The notes beneath the pieces were generated by a model. That model did no database searches and was not told where the DNA came from. It was given only the letters and a program-made list of their open reading frames with translations. A stretch of 64,000 nt of DNA from Endozoicomonas sp. G2_1 (GTDB lineage: Bacteria; Pseudomonadota; Gammaproteobacteria; Enterobacterales; Alteromonadaceae), in contig NZ_JAGHQT010000004.1 in assembly GCF_017744155.1 (NCBI RefSeq), forward strand, positions 221,895 through 285,894. Direction: 5' to 3'. The position numbers were made by a program, and so were the translations under genes. Positions 27,311 through 37,039 of the stretch are shown here, piece by piece (the stretch's first letter is position 1; every line of letters starts with the position of its first letter).

Positions 27311-27349
27311 TAAAAAATGCCCACCTGCGGTTGGGAAGTCGGTGGGCAT
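27311..27349 (-). terminator. Rho-independent terminator of megL
   Basis: ATGCCCACC (27317-27325) and GGTGGGCAT (27341-27349) form a stem; on the minus strand a T run (TTTTTATTTT) follows, so it suits the minus-strand megL transcript, 220 bases after its stop. It lies between converging genes and may also stop the HIT transcript. No gene is seen in 27350-27569. Confidence 0.8.
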
Positions 27350-27569
27350 GACATAAACAGAGTACACTTTATAACACCAATTTCAATAAATATGCGGTCA
27401 TTCTAGCTGGTTAAAATTGTCACTAACATCGTTATTATTTTTGAAATTAGAACAACTAGTTACAGAAAATAATGCCTTGTTATTGAGCAATTTTTCCGGC
27501 GCTATAATTGATCACCTAATTAATTCAATTGGTATAACTGTCGTTGATAACGATAGTGGCTATTCATTA

Positions 27570-28790
27570 TTACGCAGCGTGAATATGACTGGTTTTGTTG
27601 CTAGTGCTAAAAACACCTTCAAGCGCTTGCGACAAGTCTGCTATAAGATCGTCGCTGTGCTCTAGACCTACCGACAATCTAATTAAACTATCGCTAATGC
27701 CAGCTTCAAGGCGTTCTTCTTGACTATATGGCGAATGAGTCATCGACGCAGGGTGCTGCACCAACGATTCAGCATCGCCTAAGCTCACCGCGATTGAAAA
27801 CAATGACATACTGTTAATTAACTGAGCGCCTTGCGCTAGGTCGCCTTTGATTTCAAATGCGATAACGCCACCAGCAGCTCTCATTTGATTACCTAAAAAT
27901 CGATGTCCGGGGTGACTTTTTAATCCCGGATAATAAACTTTATCGATATGTGGGTGTTGTTCTAAATATTCCGCAATGGTTTGTGCGTTTTGGCAATGGC
28001 GTTCTACTCTTACCGCAAGCGTTTTTAAACCTCTAAGGATCAACCAAGCGTCGTGTGGGCTAATGGTGCCACCAATATCTTTAAGTGCGGTCATTTTGAC
28101 ATTGCTAATCATATCTTTATTGCCACAAACGATACCGGCAACGACATCGCCATGGCCATTTAGGTATTTGGTGGCGCTATGAATAACAATATCAATACCT
28201 AACTTAGCGGGCTGCTGTAAAACAGGGGTTAAAAAAGTATTGTCAACAATCGAAATGAGTTGGTGTTTTTTGGCAACAGCGGCAATTGCCGCCAAATCTA
28301 ATACGACTAAATTTGGATTAATTGGACTTTCCAAGAAAATGACTTTTGTATTGCTTTTTACTTCTGCCTCGATATTTTCGGGGCTGGTCATATCGACAAA
28401 GCTTACTTCAATGCCAAACTTAGTCAGCATGTGACTCATTAAAGCGTATGAACAACCATAAACGGCCTTTGATGCAATAAGATGATCACCTGCGGCTAAG
28501 TTACTCAGTAACGCCGCTGATACCGCTGCCATGCCAGTGGCGGTTGCCGCGGCGTCTTCCATTCCTTCCATCGCCGCCATTCTTTGCTCTAGTTGGCGTG
28601 TGGTTGGATTACCCAAACGGCTGTATATGTAGCCGTCGGATTCGCCGGCAAATCGCTGAGCGCCTTGCTCTGCATTGTCGAAAATAAATGTCGATGTCTG
28701 GTACAAAGGCGTGGCAAGTGAGCCAAACTGTTCATCGTTAATTCGGCCTGCGTGGATAGTTTGAGTTTCAATATGCTTACTGGTTGTCAT
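27570..28790 (-). CDS. megL: methionine gamma-lyase (Cys/Met-metabolism PLP enzyme)
   Basis: A 406-residue PLP-dependent enzyme that probably converts methionine to methanethiol, ammonia and 2-oxobutyrate. The PLP lysine is in SATKYLNGHGDVVAG and phosphate-binding residues in YSRLGNPT. VYGCSY carries the cysteine equivalent to Cys116 of known methionine gamma-lyases, where MetB enzymes have glycine, which favours MegL over cystathionine gamma-synthase. The start at 28790 is preferred because GGAAG lies nine bases upstream; the in-frame ATG at 28799 directly abuts that site. It is divergent from tyrR. Confidence 0.87.
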   Translation of the reverse strand: MTTSKHIETQTIHAGRINDEQFGSLATPLYQTSTFIFDNAEQGAQRFAGESDGYIYSRLGNPTTRQLEQRMAAMEGMEDAAATATGMAAVSAALLSNLAAGDHLIASKAVYGCSYALMSHMLTKFGIEVSFVDMTSPENIEAEVKSNTKVIFLESPINPNLVVLDLAAIAAVAKKHQLISIVDNTFLTPVLQQPAKLGIDIVIHSATKYLNGHGDVVAGIVCGNKDMISNVKMTALKDIGGTISPHDAWLILRGLKTLAVRVERHCQNAQTIAEYLEQHPHIDKVYYPGLKSHPGHRFLGNQMRAAGGVIAFEIKGDLAQGAQLINSMSLFSIAVSLGDAESLVQHPASMTHSPYSQEERLEAGISDSLIRLSVGLEHSDDLIADLSQALEGVFSTSNKTSHIHAA

Positions 28791-29027
28791 TCTTATCATC
28801 TTCCAATGAAATCTTGGTTATTGGTGCTAAATACTTACCAATAACCACATCTGTTTTGCTGTTTTTATACTGGGTAATTTGGCCATAGCGAGGCTCATGT
28901 GCCGTTTTACATTAACTCTTTCGCTAGCTTTAGCTAACTTAAGCATTAGCAAAAATAAACCCACTATTGAAAAGTTGTTTTTTATCAATGTTTTAGGGTT
29001 TTCATTCGTATTATTGATGATATGGTT

Positions 29028-29144
29028 TGTAACTAAAATGTGACAAAATCGAAGGCTATTAAGTTTAACTTATATCTGTTCTTATTAACTTCATGATAAT
29101 TAAGCTTTATATTTTGATTGTTAGGTTTGTCACTTTTTTGTGAC
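29028..29144. promoter_or_regulatory. candidate operators between megL and tyrR
   Basis: Two dyads share one architecture: TGTAAC-N6-GTGACA (29028-29045) and GTCAC-N6-GTGAC (29129-29144, with outer T/A bases). The 6-6-6 layout with TGT/ACA ends resembles the TyrR box TGTAAA-N6-TTTACA, though inner bases differ. A third related but direct-repeat patch, TGACAT and TGTGACAT, is near 29156-29175. The rest of the 447-base gap is AT-rich and holds no gene. Confidence 0.5.
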
Positions 29145-29237
29145 GTAATTTTTTTATGACATGTTTTGTGACATAGTGTTGGTAAAGCAATTGGCGCTTT
29201 ACTGTAATAGTTCAGCTTATTGGTTAGGGTCATCACC

Positions 29238-30887
29238 GTGATAAAAATTGAAGTGTTGTCGACCGATCGAGTCGGTGTCAGTCAGGAAGTATTAACCGTT
29301 TTTGCCGACAAAGGTCTCAATGTTACTGCGTTAGAGGTTAGCACTGGTGCGCTGCACATTGCAGTCAACACGAGTATGTCTTCATTTGATACCGTGAAGC
29401 TGGCAATTTTAGCCGTCGACGGCGTTCGCGAATGTCAGCAGGTGAGTTGGTTACCATCTGAGCTTAAAGCTAAACATTTATTGACTTTATTGAGCCGAAT
29501 ACCCGACGCCATTTTTGACCTTTCGGCAGATGGCTTAGTAATGGTTGCCAACCAAGCAGCGCTTGATATTGTCAGCAGTATTAGCAGCCAACCAGTGAGT
29601 CAGGAACAGGTCATTGGCCAATCGATAGAAGCATTATTGTCTCAAAATCTGCCTGAACTTAAACAGCCAACAGTAAGCCATTTTGAAATTAGTATCGCGG
29701 CCAAAACATTTCTTGCTGAGCTACAACCGGTTTTGATTAAGCGTGAAATAAACGGAGCGCTGCTAACCTTGAAAGCGTCACAGCAACTAGGGCAACAAGT
29801 AGCATTTATTCAACAGCATCAAGCGCATAGCATTGATCACATGCTAGGGGTTTCACCGCAAATTAAATTAATTCGCCAGCAAGTAAGTCAGTTTGCCGAT
29901 CTCGATTTACCGGTATTAGTACGCGGTGAAACGGGTACTGGTAAAGAGCTCTTGGCGCGAGCTTTACACCAATCAAGTAAACGTGCGCAAGCGCCGTTTT
30001 TGGCAATCAATTGTGCAGCGTTACCCGAACATTTGCTTGAAAGCGAGTTGTTTGGCTATGCGCCAGGTGCGTTTAGTGGAGCCCGCAAAGGTGGTAAACC
30101 GGGATTGTTTGAGTTGGCTGAGGGCGGCACGGTATTTTTAGATGAAATTGCTGAAATGTCGGTGTATTTACAAGCTAAGTTACTGAGATTTTTGCAAGAT
30201 TTACGTTACCGAAGAGTGGGGGGGACGCAAGAGCTCAGCGCTAACGTTCGAATATTAAGTGCTAGTCATCAAAACCTTAATCAACTGATTGCCAAGCAGG
30301 TTTTTCGCGCTGATTTGTACTACCGACTGAACGTACTACAAATTGAACTTCCTCCGCTTCGTCAGCGCCAAGACGACGTTATTTTACTGGCGAAGCACTT
30401 TATTGCCGATGCCGCTAAACAGGTTAATTGTCGTACGCCAATGCTAAGTGAGTCGGCGTTGACTCAGTTAAAAAGTTATTCGTGGCCGGGCAATATTCGA
30501 CAGCTGCAAAATACCATGTTCCGCATTGTTGCGATAAACCCAAGTAACCAAGGACAAAAGTCGATTATCAGTGAGCAACTGATTGTTCAAGCCTTGAGTA
30601 ACGACGCTAGCATTGATAAGGCGTCGAGTAACCAGAGCGGTGGTGAACAGTTTGACCGCGCTAACGCAAATACAAATACAAGCCAAATAGAACAAGCCAC
30701 TATGGGGAATAATACGACTGAATCAATGAGTGAGGTTAAAGATTGGGCTAGTGCTCAAGCGCAATTTGAACGAGAGTTATTGACTCAGTTATACCCCCTT
30801 TATCCAACAACGCGCAAATTAGCAAAGCGATTAGCGGTTTCTCACAATAAAATTGCGATTAAACTCAAAACTTATGGGATTTCTTAG
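29238..30887 (+). CDS. tyrR: TyrR/PhhR-family aromatic amino acid regulator
   Basis: A 549-residue regulator with the TyrR domain order: ACT domain (about 1-75, IKIEVLSTDRVGVSQEVLTVFADKG), PAS domain (about 80-190), AAA+ domain (about 205-435) and a C-terminal helix-turn-helix (YPTTRKLAKRLAVSHNKIAIKLKTYG). Walker A is GETGTGKE. Unlike E. coli TyrR, it keeps GAFSGA at the place of the sigma-54-contacting GAFTGA loop. The GTG at 29238, behind TTAGGG, aligns with the TyrR N-terminus; a TTG at 29220 would add six residues. A likely target is aromatic amino acid catabolism and transport, none of which is adjacent. Confidence 0.93.
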   Translation: MIKIEVLSTDRVGVSQEVLTVFADKGLNVTALEVSTGALHIAVNTSMSSFDTVKLAILAVDGVRECQQVSWLPSELKAKHLLTLLSRIPDAIFDLSADGLVMVANQAALDIVSSISSQPVSQEQVIGQSIEALLSQNLPELKQPTVSHFEISIAAKTFLAELQPVLIKREINGALLTLKASQQLGQQVAFIQQHQAHSIDHMLGVSPQIKLIRQQVSQFADLDLPVLVRGETGTGKELLARALHQSSKRAQAPFLAINCAALPEHLLESELFGYAPGAFSGARKGGKPGLFELAEGGTVFLDEIAEMSVYLQAKLLRFLQDLRYRRVGGTQELSANVRILSASHQNLNQLIAKQVFRADLYYRLNVLQIELPPLRQRQDDVILLAKHFIADAAKQVNCRTPMLSESALTQLKSYSWPGNIRQLQNTMFRIVAINPSNQGQKSIISEQLIVQALSNDASIDKASSNQSGGEQFDRANANTNTSQIEQATMGNNTTESMSEVKDWASAQAQFERELLTQLYPLYPTTRKLAKRLAVSHNKIAIKLKTYGIS

Positions 30888-30968
30888 TGAGCACAGGTAG
30901 CTGATTTGTATCAAAATATTTCTCCTAGCTCTTGCTTAACCTCAGGTTTGGATAAGAAATAGTGAATG

Positions 30969-30999
30969 ATGATAAAATTCAATACATTATCATTTTTTT
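30969..30999 (+). terminator. weak terminator-like hairpin after tyrR
   Basis: ATGATAA (30969-30975) pairs with TTATCAT (30987-30993) and a T run follows. The stem is all A-T but for one pair, so function is uncertain. Confidence 0.4.
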
Positions 31000-31142
31000 C
31001 TATGACTTCTGGCGAGAAATATTTGCTGATATCAAGGCGGATTTACGTGTCAATAGCTAGTCTATTGCAAGTGAATCCAACGCAGAGAGCAGTAAAAATA
31101 GCCGCTAGAAGCACATTAATTATTCGAAGCTGAGGTTACATA

Positions 31143-31168
31143 TTAACACTTGGATAACAGAGTGTTAA
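31143..31168. promoter_or_regulatory. 8-bp dyad upstream of the M16 peptidase gene
   Basis: TTAACACT and AGTGTTAA are perfect reverse complements separated by ten bases and end 45 bases before the start codon. No T run follows; a GATAAT -10-like hexamer lies at about 31175-31180, so an operator is plausible. Apart from this and the weak hairpin, 30888-31213 holds nothing recognisable. Confidence 0.4.
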
Positions 31169-31213
31169 AGTAAATGATAATACATGCTATCTGTTACAAA
31201 AGAGGATAACTGG

Positions 31214-33952
31214 ATGTTCCAGCTTTCACGTTTTAATCGAACCAAGCGCTTGGTAAAAGCGGTGGTATTTACATCACTGTCGGCTTGTAGCTTACCCTTA
31301 TTGGCACTAGAGCCGGTTACCAGTGTTGAAGGCATCACTGAGTATCGCCTCGACAACGGACTACAAGTGTTGTTATTCCCAGATCCAACCAAAGAAACGG
31401 TGACGGTTAATGTTACCTACTATGTAGGCTCTAAGCACGAGAACTACGGCGAAACCGGTATGGCGCATTTGCTTGAACATTTGGTATTCAAAGGTTCACC
31501 AAAGCACAAAGACATTCCTGCTGAGTTAAGCGCACATGGTGCTCGTCCCAACGGTACTACCTGGACAGATAGAACTAACTATTACGAAACCTTTGCTGCG
31601 ACCGAAGAAAATATTAACTGGGCGCTGAGCATGGAGTCAGATCGCATGGTCAATTCGTTTATTGCGAAAAAAGACCTCGACAGTGAAATGACAGTGGTGC
31701 GCAACGAGTTTGAACGCGGTGAAAACAGCCCATTTAGAATCACTCTTCAACGCATGTTTGCGACCGCATACGAGTGGCACAACTACGGCAAAACCACTAT
31801 CGGTGCTCGCTCTGATCTTGAAAATGTACCTATTGATCGCTTACAAGCGTTTTATAAAAAGTACTACCAACCGGACAATGCTACCTTGATTATTGCTGGC
31901 AAGTTTGAAAATGACGATATGATCAAGTTAGTTGAGCAGTACTTTGCGCCGATTCCTAAACCAGAGCGCGTTATTGACCCGTTATACACTAGCGAACCGG
32001 CGCAAGACGGCGAACGTCAAGTAACTGTGCGCCGAGTTGGCGATGTTCAGCTCGTCGGTGCTATGTATCATATTCCGGCGGGTTCTCATCCAGAATTTCC
32101 AGCCCTGAGTGTGTTAAGCGAAGTATTGGGTGCAAATGCCACGGGTCGTCTACACAAAGGTTTGGTTGAGAAAAACTTAGCGAGTCAGTCGTTTGGATTT
32201 AACTTTCAGTGGGCAGAGCCTTCAGCGGCAATGTACTTTGCTGAAGTAGACAAAGATGCCGATTTAGACAAAACCCAATCGGCACTGCTCAATGTGGTTG
32301 AAAGTATTAATCAGCAACCGATTACCGATGAAGAAGTAGAACGCGCCAAGCGCACCTTACTCAAGAATATCGAGCTTGGCTTTAACTCATCTGAGCGCAT
32401 TGCACTTGGTTTGAGTGAGTGGGTTGGAATGGGCGACTGGCGCTTGTTGTTTTTGAATCGCGATCGCATAGAAAACGTAACCACGGCAGATGTGCAAAAG
32501 GCCGCTGAAACCTATTTAGCTCGTAATAATCGCACCCTAGGTCGTTTTATTCCGGCGGAACAGGCAGAGCGCGTTGAAATTCCGCAAGTAACGAATGTCA
32601 GTGACATGGTAAAAGACTACAAAGGTCGCGCGCAAGTTGCTCAAGGGGAAGCGTTTGACCCAAGCCACGACAATATTGACAACCGTACCCAAGTGGTCAC
32701 TTTGTCTAATGGCGTTCAAGTTGCCTTACTGAGTAAAAAGACGCGTGGTGAATCGGTTGTTGTCAGTTTGTCTAGCCAGCTTGGTAATGAAACTTCACTT
32801 GCCGGTAAGCGCATGGTGGGTAATTTAACTGGGGCAATGTTGATGCGCGGCACTGCGTCGCTGAGTCGCGATCAACTCAAAGACGAGTTTGATAAGTTAA
32901 AAACCTCGGCCAGCATTGGCGGTGACAATCAGTCGGCATTTGCCAGCTTACAAACGACCAAGCCGAATTTAACCGCCGCGCTTAATTTGATGGCGGATGT
33001 TTTAAAATCACCGGGGTTTGATGGCAAAGAGTTCGCTCAACTAAAATCAACCCGCGAAGTGGCGATTGAGCAGCAATTACAAGACCCACAAGCGATTGCT
33101 TTTAGAGAGTTTTCTCGTCGCCAAAGCCCGTTTGAAAAAGGCCATCCTAAATACGTGCCAACGCTTGAAGAAAGCTTGGCAGCTTTGCAAGAGGTGACAT
33201 TGGCGCAGGTTAATCAATTTCACAAAGACTTTTACGGTGCCAACAGCATGCAAATTAGTGTTGTCGGTGATTTTGACCAGCAAGAAGTTATTGAAACACT
33301 TGAGCAAGCATTTGCCGATTGGCAAAGCGCGCAAAAAGTGATTCCTATTAAGCACCCGTACCAAAAGCTTGAAGTTAAAGATCAAAACTTCAACACGCCA
33401 GATAAAGAAAACGCCGTGTTTGTTGCCTCAATTTCTTTACCCGTAGGGATGAACAGTGACGATGCTGCGGCATTAGAGTTGGGGAACTATATTCTTGGTG
33501 GCGGTTTCCTCAATAGCCGGTTAGCGACGCGCTTGCGTCAGCAAGACGGCTTGAGTTATGGCGCGGGCTCATTTGCTGATATTAGCTATGAAGACAACCG
33601 CACTCGAATGGGCGCATACGCTATTTGCGCGCCGCAAAATCTCGACAAAGTTGAAGTTGGCTTTAAGGAAGAGTTGGCAAGGTTGTTAAAAGGTGGCTTT
33701 ACCAACGATGAAATCGAACAAGCCAAATCGGGTTTATTGCAAGAGCAAAAAGTCAGTCGCTCTCAAGATAAAGAACTTGTCCGCGCGCTTCGCTACAATC
33801 TTTACTTGCAACAAGATATGCAGTTTAGCAAAGCGTTTGAGCAAAAATTGGCGAGCTTAACGGCAGAAGATGTTCACAAAGTGATGAAGAAGTATCTGAA
33901 GTTAGAGGACTTTTCGATTATCAAAGCCGGTGACTTTAGCAAGCTGAAATAA
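31214..33952 (+). CDS. M16 (pitrilysin-family) zinc metallopeptidase
   Basis: A 912-residue secreted peptidase with two M16 halves. A signal-type N-terminus (MFQLSRFNRTKRLVKAVVFTSLSACSLPLLALEP) is followed by the inverted zinc motif HLLEH in the first half, with a downstream Glu in the NEFERGENSP region. The second half lacks the zinc motif but has the R/Y substrate-binding pair in NSRLATRLRQQDGLSYG, as usual. Start at 31214 is chosen for AGAGGA eight bases upstream; the in-frame ATG at 31184 is less suited. Such enzymes degrade peptides in the periplasm. Confidence 0.93.
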   Translation: MFQLSRFNRTKRLVKAVVFTSLSACSLPLLALEPVTSVEGITEYRLDNGLQVLLFPDPTKETVTVNVTYYVGSKHENYGETGMAHLLEHLVFKGSPKHKDIPAELSAHGARPNGTTWTDRTNYYETFAATEENINWALSMESDRMVNSFIAKKDLDSEMTVVRNEFERGENSPFRITLQRMFATAYEWHNYGKTTIGARSDLENVPIDRLQAFYKKYYQPDNATLIIAGKFENDDMIKLVEQYFAPIPKPERVIDPLYTSEPAQDGERQVTVRRVGDVQLVGAMYHIPAGSHPEFPALSVLSEVLGANATGRLHKGLVEKNLASQSFGFNFQWAEPSAAMYFAEVDKDADLDKTQSALLNVVESINQQPITDEEVERAKRTLLKNIELGFNSSERIALGLSEWVGMGDWRLLFLNRDRIENVTTADVQKAAETYLARNNRTLGRFIPAEQAERVEIPQVTNVSDMVKDYKGRAQVAQGEAFDPSHDNIDNRTQVVTLSNGVQVALLSKKTRGESVVVSLSSQLGNETSLAGKRMVGNLTGAMLMRGTASLSRDQLKDEFDKLKTSASIGGDNQSAFASLQTTKPNLTAALNLMADVLKSPGFDGKEFAQLKSTREVAIEQQLQDPQAIAFREFSRRQSPFEKGHPKYVPTLEESLAALQEVTLAQVNQFHKDFYGANSMQISVVGDFDQQEVIETLEQAFADWQSAQKVIPIKHPYQKLEVKDQNFNTPDKENAVFVASISLPVGMNSDDAAALELGNYILGGGFLNSRLATRLRQQDGLSYGAGSFADISYEDNRTRMGAYAICAPQNLDKVEVGFKEELARLLKGGFTNDEIEQAKSGLLQEQKVSRSQDKELVRALRYNLYLQQDMQFSKAFEQKLASLTAEDVHKVMKKYLKLEDFSIIKAGDFSKLK

Positions 33953-33977
33953 CCGTAGATAAGCCGTAAACCTATGC

Positions 33978-34012
33978 AAGCCCGTGTATCACGTGAGCAC
34001 GGGCTTTTTATT
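33978..34012 (+). terminator. Rho-independent terminator of the M16 peptidase gene
   Basis: AAGCCCGTG (33978-33986) pairs with CACGGGCTT (33998-34006), followed by TTTTATTTG. The loop itself contains TCACGTGA, a palindrome. Confidence 0.9.
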
Positions 34013-34114
34013 TGTACCCATTAATTGCACTTGTTCTTTTGTATTTGTTTACAGGCCAACTGTGCTTAATTACTATGCAATCGAGATTCAGTGGTAATAA
34101 CTTAAGGGAATAAA

Positions 34115-35044
34115 ATGAATTTAATCAAAAAAGTCGCCACACTTGTTTTGGTATTAATTATTGCTGGCTTTATTTATCAAACGGTAACCACTCATATTGA
34201 TAAAAAGAGATATTTGCCATCGGGACAATTTATTAATGTTGAGGGTGTTAACTTTCATTATCAGTTGTCTGGGCAAGGACAGTATACGGTTGTTTTTGAC
34301 AGTGGTATGGGGGATTCTCAGCGGGTTTGGCGCAAGGTCAAAGCGTTATTACCCAAAAAAGGCATCCGTGTTTTTAGCTATGATCGCGCTGGCTTGGGTT
34401 ACAGCGATCGCAGCGCGAATGACCGCACCAGTGAAAATATGACTGTTGAGCTTAAACAGTTACTAGATGCAGTTGGTGTGACTGACTCGATTATTCTTGT
34501 TGGTCATTCTTTAGGTGGCTTAAATGCGCAATTATTCGCGAAAAATTACCCTCAAATGGTTGCCGGCTTGGTCTTGGTTGATTCTGCTCATGAGGGGCAA
34601 TCAGAGCGCTTACCACCAGCTAATCAATTACAATCAACAGTCTTTAAAATGGGTATGAGAGCTGCGCCAATTGGTATTCCAAGGCTCTACTTATCGCTAA
34701 ATGATAAAACTGAACAAGCACTAAAAAGCACCACTAAACACCAATACACATTATTAGCTGAGTCGAATAGCTTTAGCGTGAGCCAAGAGTCGATAAGTTT
34801 TGAACCTCAGGCTCTGGGTGATATACCAATTTACGTAATATCTAGAAACAGTTCAGTTGAGCAACTTAAAGAGCAAACAAGCTCTAAATACAGGCTTGAG
34901 TGGGCAAAATTGCAAAATGAGCTGTTAGCGTTATCGCGTAATAGCGAGCAAGTTTTTACCGGGCAAAAATACCATAGCATTCATCTTAGGCAGCCTGAAC
35001 TCGTTGCTGAAAAAATAAAGAAACTACTTGCGATCTATCGGTAA
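34115..35044 (+). CDS. alpha/beta-fold hydrolase, membrane-anchored
   Basis: A 309-residue hydrolase with an N-terminal membrane anchor or uncleaved signal (about 7-26). The nucleophile elbow is GHSLGG, the oxyanion region DSGMGDS precedes it, and the C-terminal KYHSIHL supplies the likely catalytic histidine. The fold is that of the broad alpha/beta hydrolase 1 family (lipase/esterase/haloalkane type); the substrate is unknown. AAGGGAATAAA precedes the ATG. It stands alone between two terminated units. Confidence 0.85.
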   Translation: MNLIKKVATLVLVLIIAGFIYQTVTTHIDKKRYLPSGQFINVEGVNFHYQLSGQGQYTVVFDSGMGDSQRVWRKVKALLPKKGIRVFSYDRAGLGYSDRSANDRTSENMTVELKQLLDAVGVTDSIILVGHSLGGLNAQLFAKNYPQMVAGLVLVDSAHEGQSERLPPANQLQSTVFKMGMRAAPIGIPRLYLSLNDKTEQALKSTTKHQYTLLAESNSFSVSQESISFEPQALGDIPIYVISRNSSVEQLKEQTSSKYRLEWAKLQNELLALSRNSEQVFTGQKYHSIHLRQPELVAEKIKKLLAIYR

Positions 35045-35247
35045 GTACAATGTTGAGTATAGGGCTATCGGATGGCTTAAGTATTTTGACCTAGGCACCA
35101 CAATTTTTTGCAGACAAAGGTATAGTTTTTTTTAAGACAATCAATGGCAAACTTTAGCGTTCTTAAACTATCAAATTTGAGTAAGTTACTAGCTGATATT
35201 TGAGCATACAGTGTATAATTCGACGCTAACTTATTAGTTGATGGTTT

Positions 35248-35991
35248 ATGCATTCAGTTCACCGTTTATTTCAGTATCGACAAAGTATTAGTACTAAGCC
35301 TTTTGCCGCACGTGGTAAAAAAGTGAGTCGGTGCCCGTTATGTCGAGTCGCCCAGCAATATTGTATCTGCCAATATATCCATCAGGTAGACAGCAACGTT
35401 GGCTTCGTTTTATTGATGCACGATATTGAAGTGTTAAAGCCCAGCAATACTGGCCGCTTAATTGCCGATATTATCCCACAAACCCATGCTTTTCTGTGGT
35501 CCAGAACTAACCTAGACCAGAATCTTGAGCAGTTGCTGAACAATGACGCTTGGCGGCCGATTGTTGTGTTCCCTGAGCAATACGCCAGTGTTGAGCAAAA
35601 GCTTATCAAACACCAAGATCTTGTTGCCATGAAGGAAAACAATGAGCATCGCAAGCCGTTATTTATCCTGTTAGATGGTAGCTGGCGTGAGGCAAAAAAA
35701 ATGTTTCGTAAAAGCCCTTATTTGGCGGATTTGCCAATGTTGTCCTTGTCATCTCAGGAGTTTAATAATAGTGGCTACCAGCTGCGAGACAGTGAAATTG
35801 ACAATCAGTTTTCTACCGCAGGTGTTGCTGCTAGAGCATTACACTTAGCGGGTGAAGCGGTTAATGGTGAGTTATTGATGCACTGGTTAGATGTTTTTAA
35901 TTACCAATATCAGCGCAGTGTATGCCAAAAAAATCACGGAAACCCTCAAGCGTTAGAGAATTATCAAGCGTTTTTGAAACAGCACTATTAA
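35248..35991 (+). CDS. tapT: tRNA-uridine aminocarboxypropyltransferase, DTW-domain (TapT/YfiP-like)
   Basis: A 247-residue protein of the DTW family, which transfers the aminocarboxypropyl group of S-adenosylmethionine to uridine 47 of tRNA (acp3U). The N-terminal Cys-rich zinc motif is SRCPLCRVAQQYCICQ, the SPOUT-like core shows HDIEVLKPSNTGRL, and the name-giving motif appears as LDGSWREAKKMFRKSPYL, i.e. DGSW instead of the common DxTW. It is monocistronic and converges on a LysR gene. Confidence 0.88.
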   Translation: MHSVHRLFQYRQSISTKPFAARGKKVSRCPLCRVAQQYCICQYIHQVDSNVGFVLLMHDIEVLKPSNTGRLIADIIPQTHAFLWSRTNLDQNLEQLLNNDAWRPIVVFPEQYASVEQKLIKHQDLVAMKENNEHRKPLFILLDGSWREAKKMFRKSPYLADLPMLSLSSQEFNNSGYQLRDSEIDNQFSTAGVAARALHLAGEAVNGELLMHWLDVFNYQYQRSVCQKNHGNPQALENYQAFLKQHY

Positions 35992-36020
35992 TGCTTTTTT
36001 AAATCTGCCGCAGAAGGTTT

Positions 36021-36908
36021 TTAGTTTGGCATCAATAAGTGCTGTTGCTGCTCGGTCAACGTTTTGAGGTAATTCCAAACAATATTGACCCGTGACAAGC
36101 GTTTGTTTTCGGGATGAGTGATTAGGTAAAAGGTACGTTCAATATTAATTTCACTAGAACAAATCTTAACTAAGTTTGGATCTTGGTCGGCCATAAAACA
36201 CGGCAAAATACCAATGGCAATACCGCTTTTAATTAATGCATACTGACTGGTGACACTCGTGCTGCGATAGTCGGGCGTAATATTGGCTTGCAAATCGCGG
36301 TTAAACGAGAGCTGTTCAGTAAACAGTAAATCGTCGACATAACTGGTCCAGCGCTGGTGCGCTAAGTTATTTTGGCTGATCGGCGGGTTTTCTTCGATAT
36401 AGCGATGGCTAGCGTATAGCTGGAGCTGATAGTTCGACAAGGTTTGGACAATCAATGATGCGTTTTTCGGTTTGACGATTGATATGGCAATATCTGCTTC
36501 GTTACGGCTGATTTTTACATCGCGATTAAATTGAAGAAAATCAATTTTAATATCCGGATATTGTCGATGAAACTCAACAAAGTTTGGCGCAATAAAGTAA
36601 CTACCAAAGGCCTCTGTTAAACCAATTTTAACCAAGCCTGCGTGTTCGGCATTGTCGAGCGTGACTTTATCGTAGGCCCAAATAGCCTGCTGCTCCATTT
36701 TGTGTGCGGCGTCGAGTAAAGTTTTTCCATCATTGGTTAGGTGATGGCCGTCAAGTGTGCGCTCGAATAGTTTGGTTTTCAAAGACTCTTCAAGCCCGTG
36801 TAAACGCCTAGAGACCGTCGAGCTATCAATTGACAGCTGTTTGGCGGCTTCACTGAGCTTTTCTGTACGAGCAACCGATAAAAAAATTCTAATGTCATCC
36901 CATTTCAT
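36021..36908 (-). CDS. LysR-family transcriptional regulator
   Basis: A 295-residue LysR regulator with an N-terminal helix-turn-helix (LSEAAKQLSIDSSTVSRRLHGLEESLKTKLFER) and a co-inducer-binding domain. It is divergent from mmsA with a 131-base shared promoter region, and so probably controls mmsA. The effector may be a branched-chain or valine/propionate catabolite by context only. Confidence 0.88.
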   Translation of the reverse strand: MKWDDIRIFLSVARTEKLSEAAKQLSIDSSTVSRRLHGLEESLKTKLFERTLDGHHLTNDGKTLLDAAHKMEQQAIWAYDKVTLDNAEHAGLVKIGLTEAFGSYFIAPNFVEFHRQYPDIKIDFLQFNRDVKISRNEADIAISIVKPKNASLIVQTLSNYQLQLYASHRYIEENPPISQNNLAHQRWTSYVDDLLFTEQLSFNRDLQANITPDYRSTSVTSQYALIKSGIAIGILPCFMADQDPNLVKICSSEINIERTFYLITHPENKRLSRVNIVWNYLKTLTEQQQHLLMPN

Positions 36909-36946
36909 TCCGTTAATGTATCAGAATTGTTTAGTGTATTACAAAT

Positions 36947-36964
36947 ATGCAAGCTTTGTTGCAT
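36947..36964. promoter_or_regulatory. putative LysR operator between lysR and mmsA
   Basis: ATGCAA-N6-TTGCAT is a perfect dyad in the middle of the divergent region, with weaker flanking symmetry (ACAAAT on the left, TTTGT on the right). Position and symmetry suit the binding site of the adjacent LysR regulator. Confidence 0.55.
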
Positions 36965-37039
36965 TTGTGCATGTTGTGGTCTGGTGACTCAAGCATTACC
37001 TTTAAACTAAAAGATAAAAGCACAAAATGAGTAATAACT

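Noticed and set aside
27417..27665. Plus-strand open frame between the HIT gene and megL
   Set aside because: It overlaps the end of megL in antisense, has low-complexity hydrophobic content and lacks a ribosome binding site.
27570..28790. Assignment of the PLP enzyme as cystathionine gamma-synthase (metB)
   Set aside because: The VYGCSY motif has the cysteine typical of methionine gamma-lyase instead of glycine; biochemical proof is still lacking.
31143..31168. Dyad before the M16 gene considered as a terminator
   Set aside because: No T run follows on either strand, so it is kept only as a possible operator.
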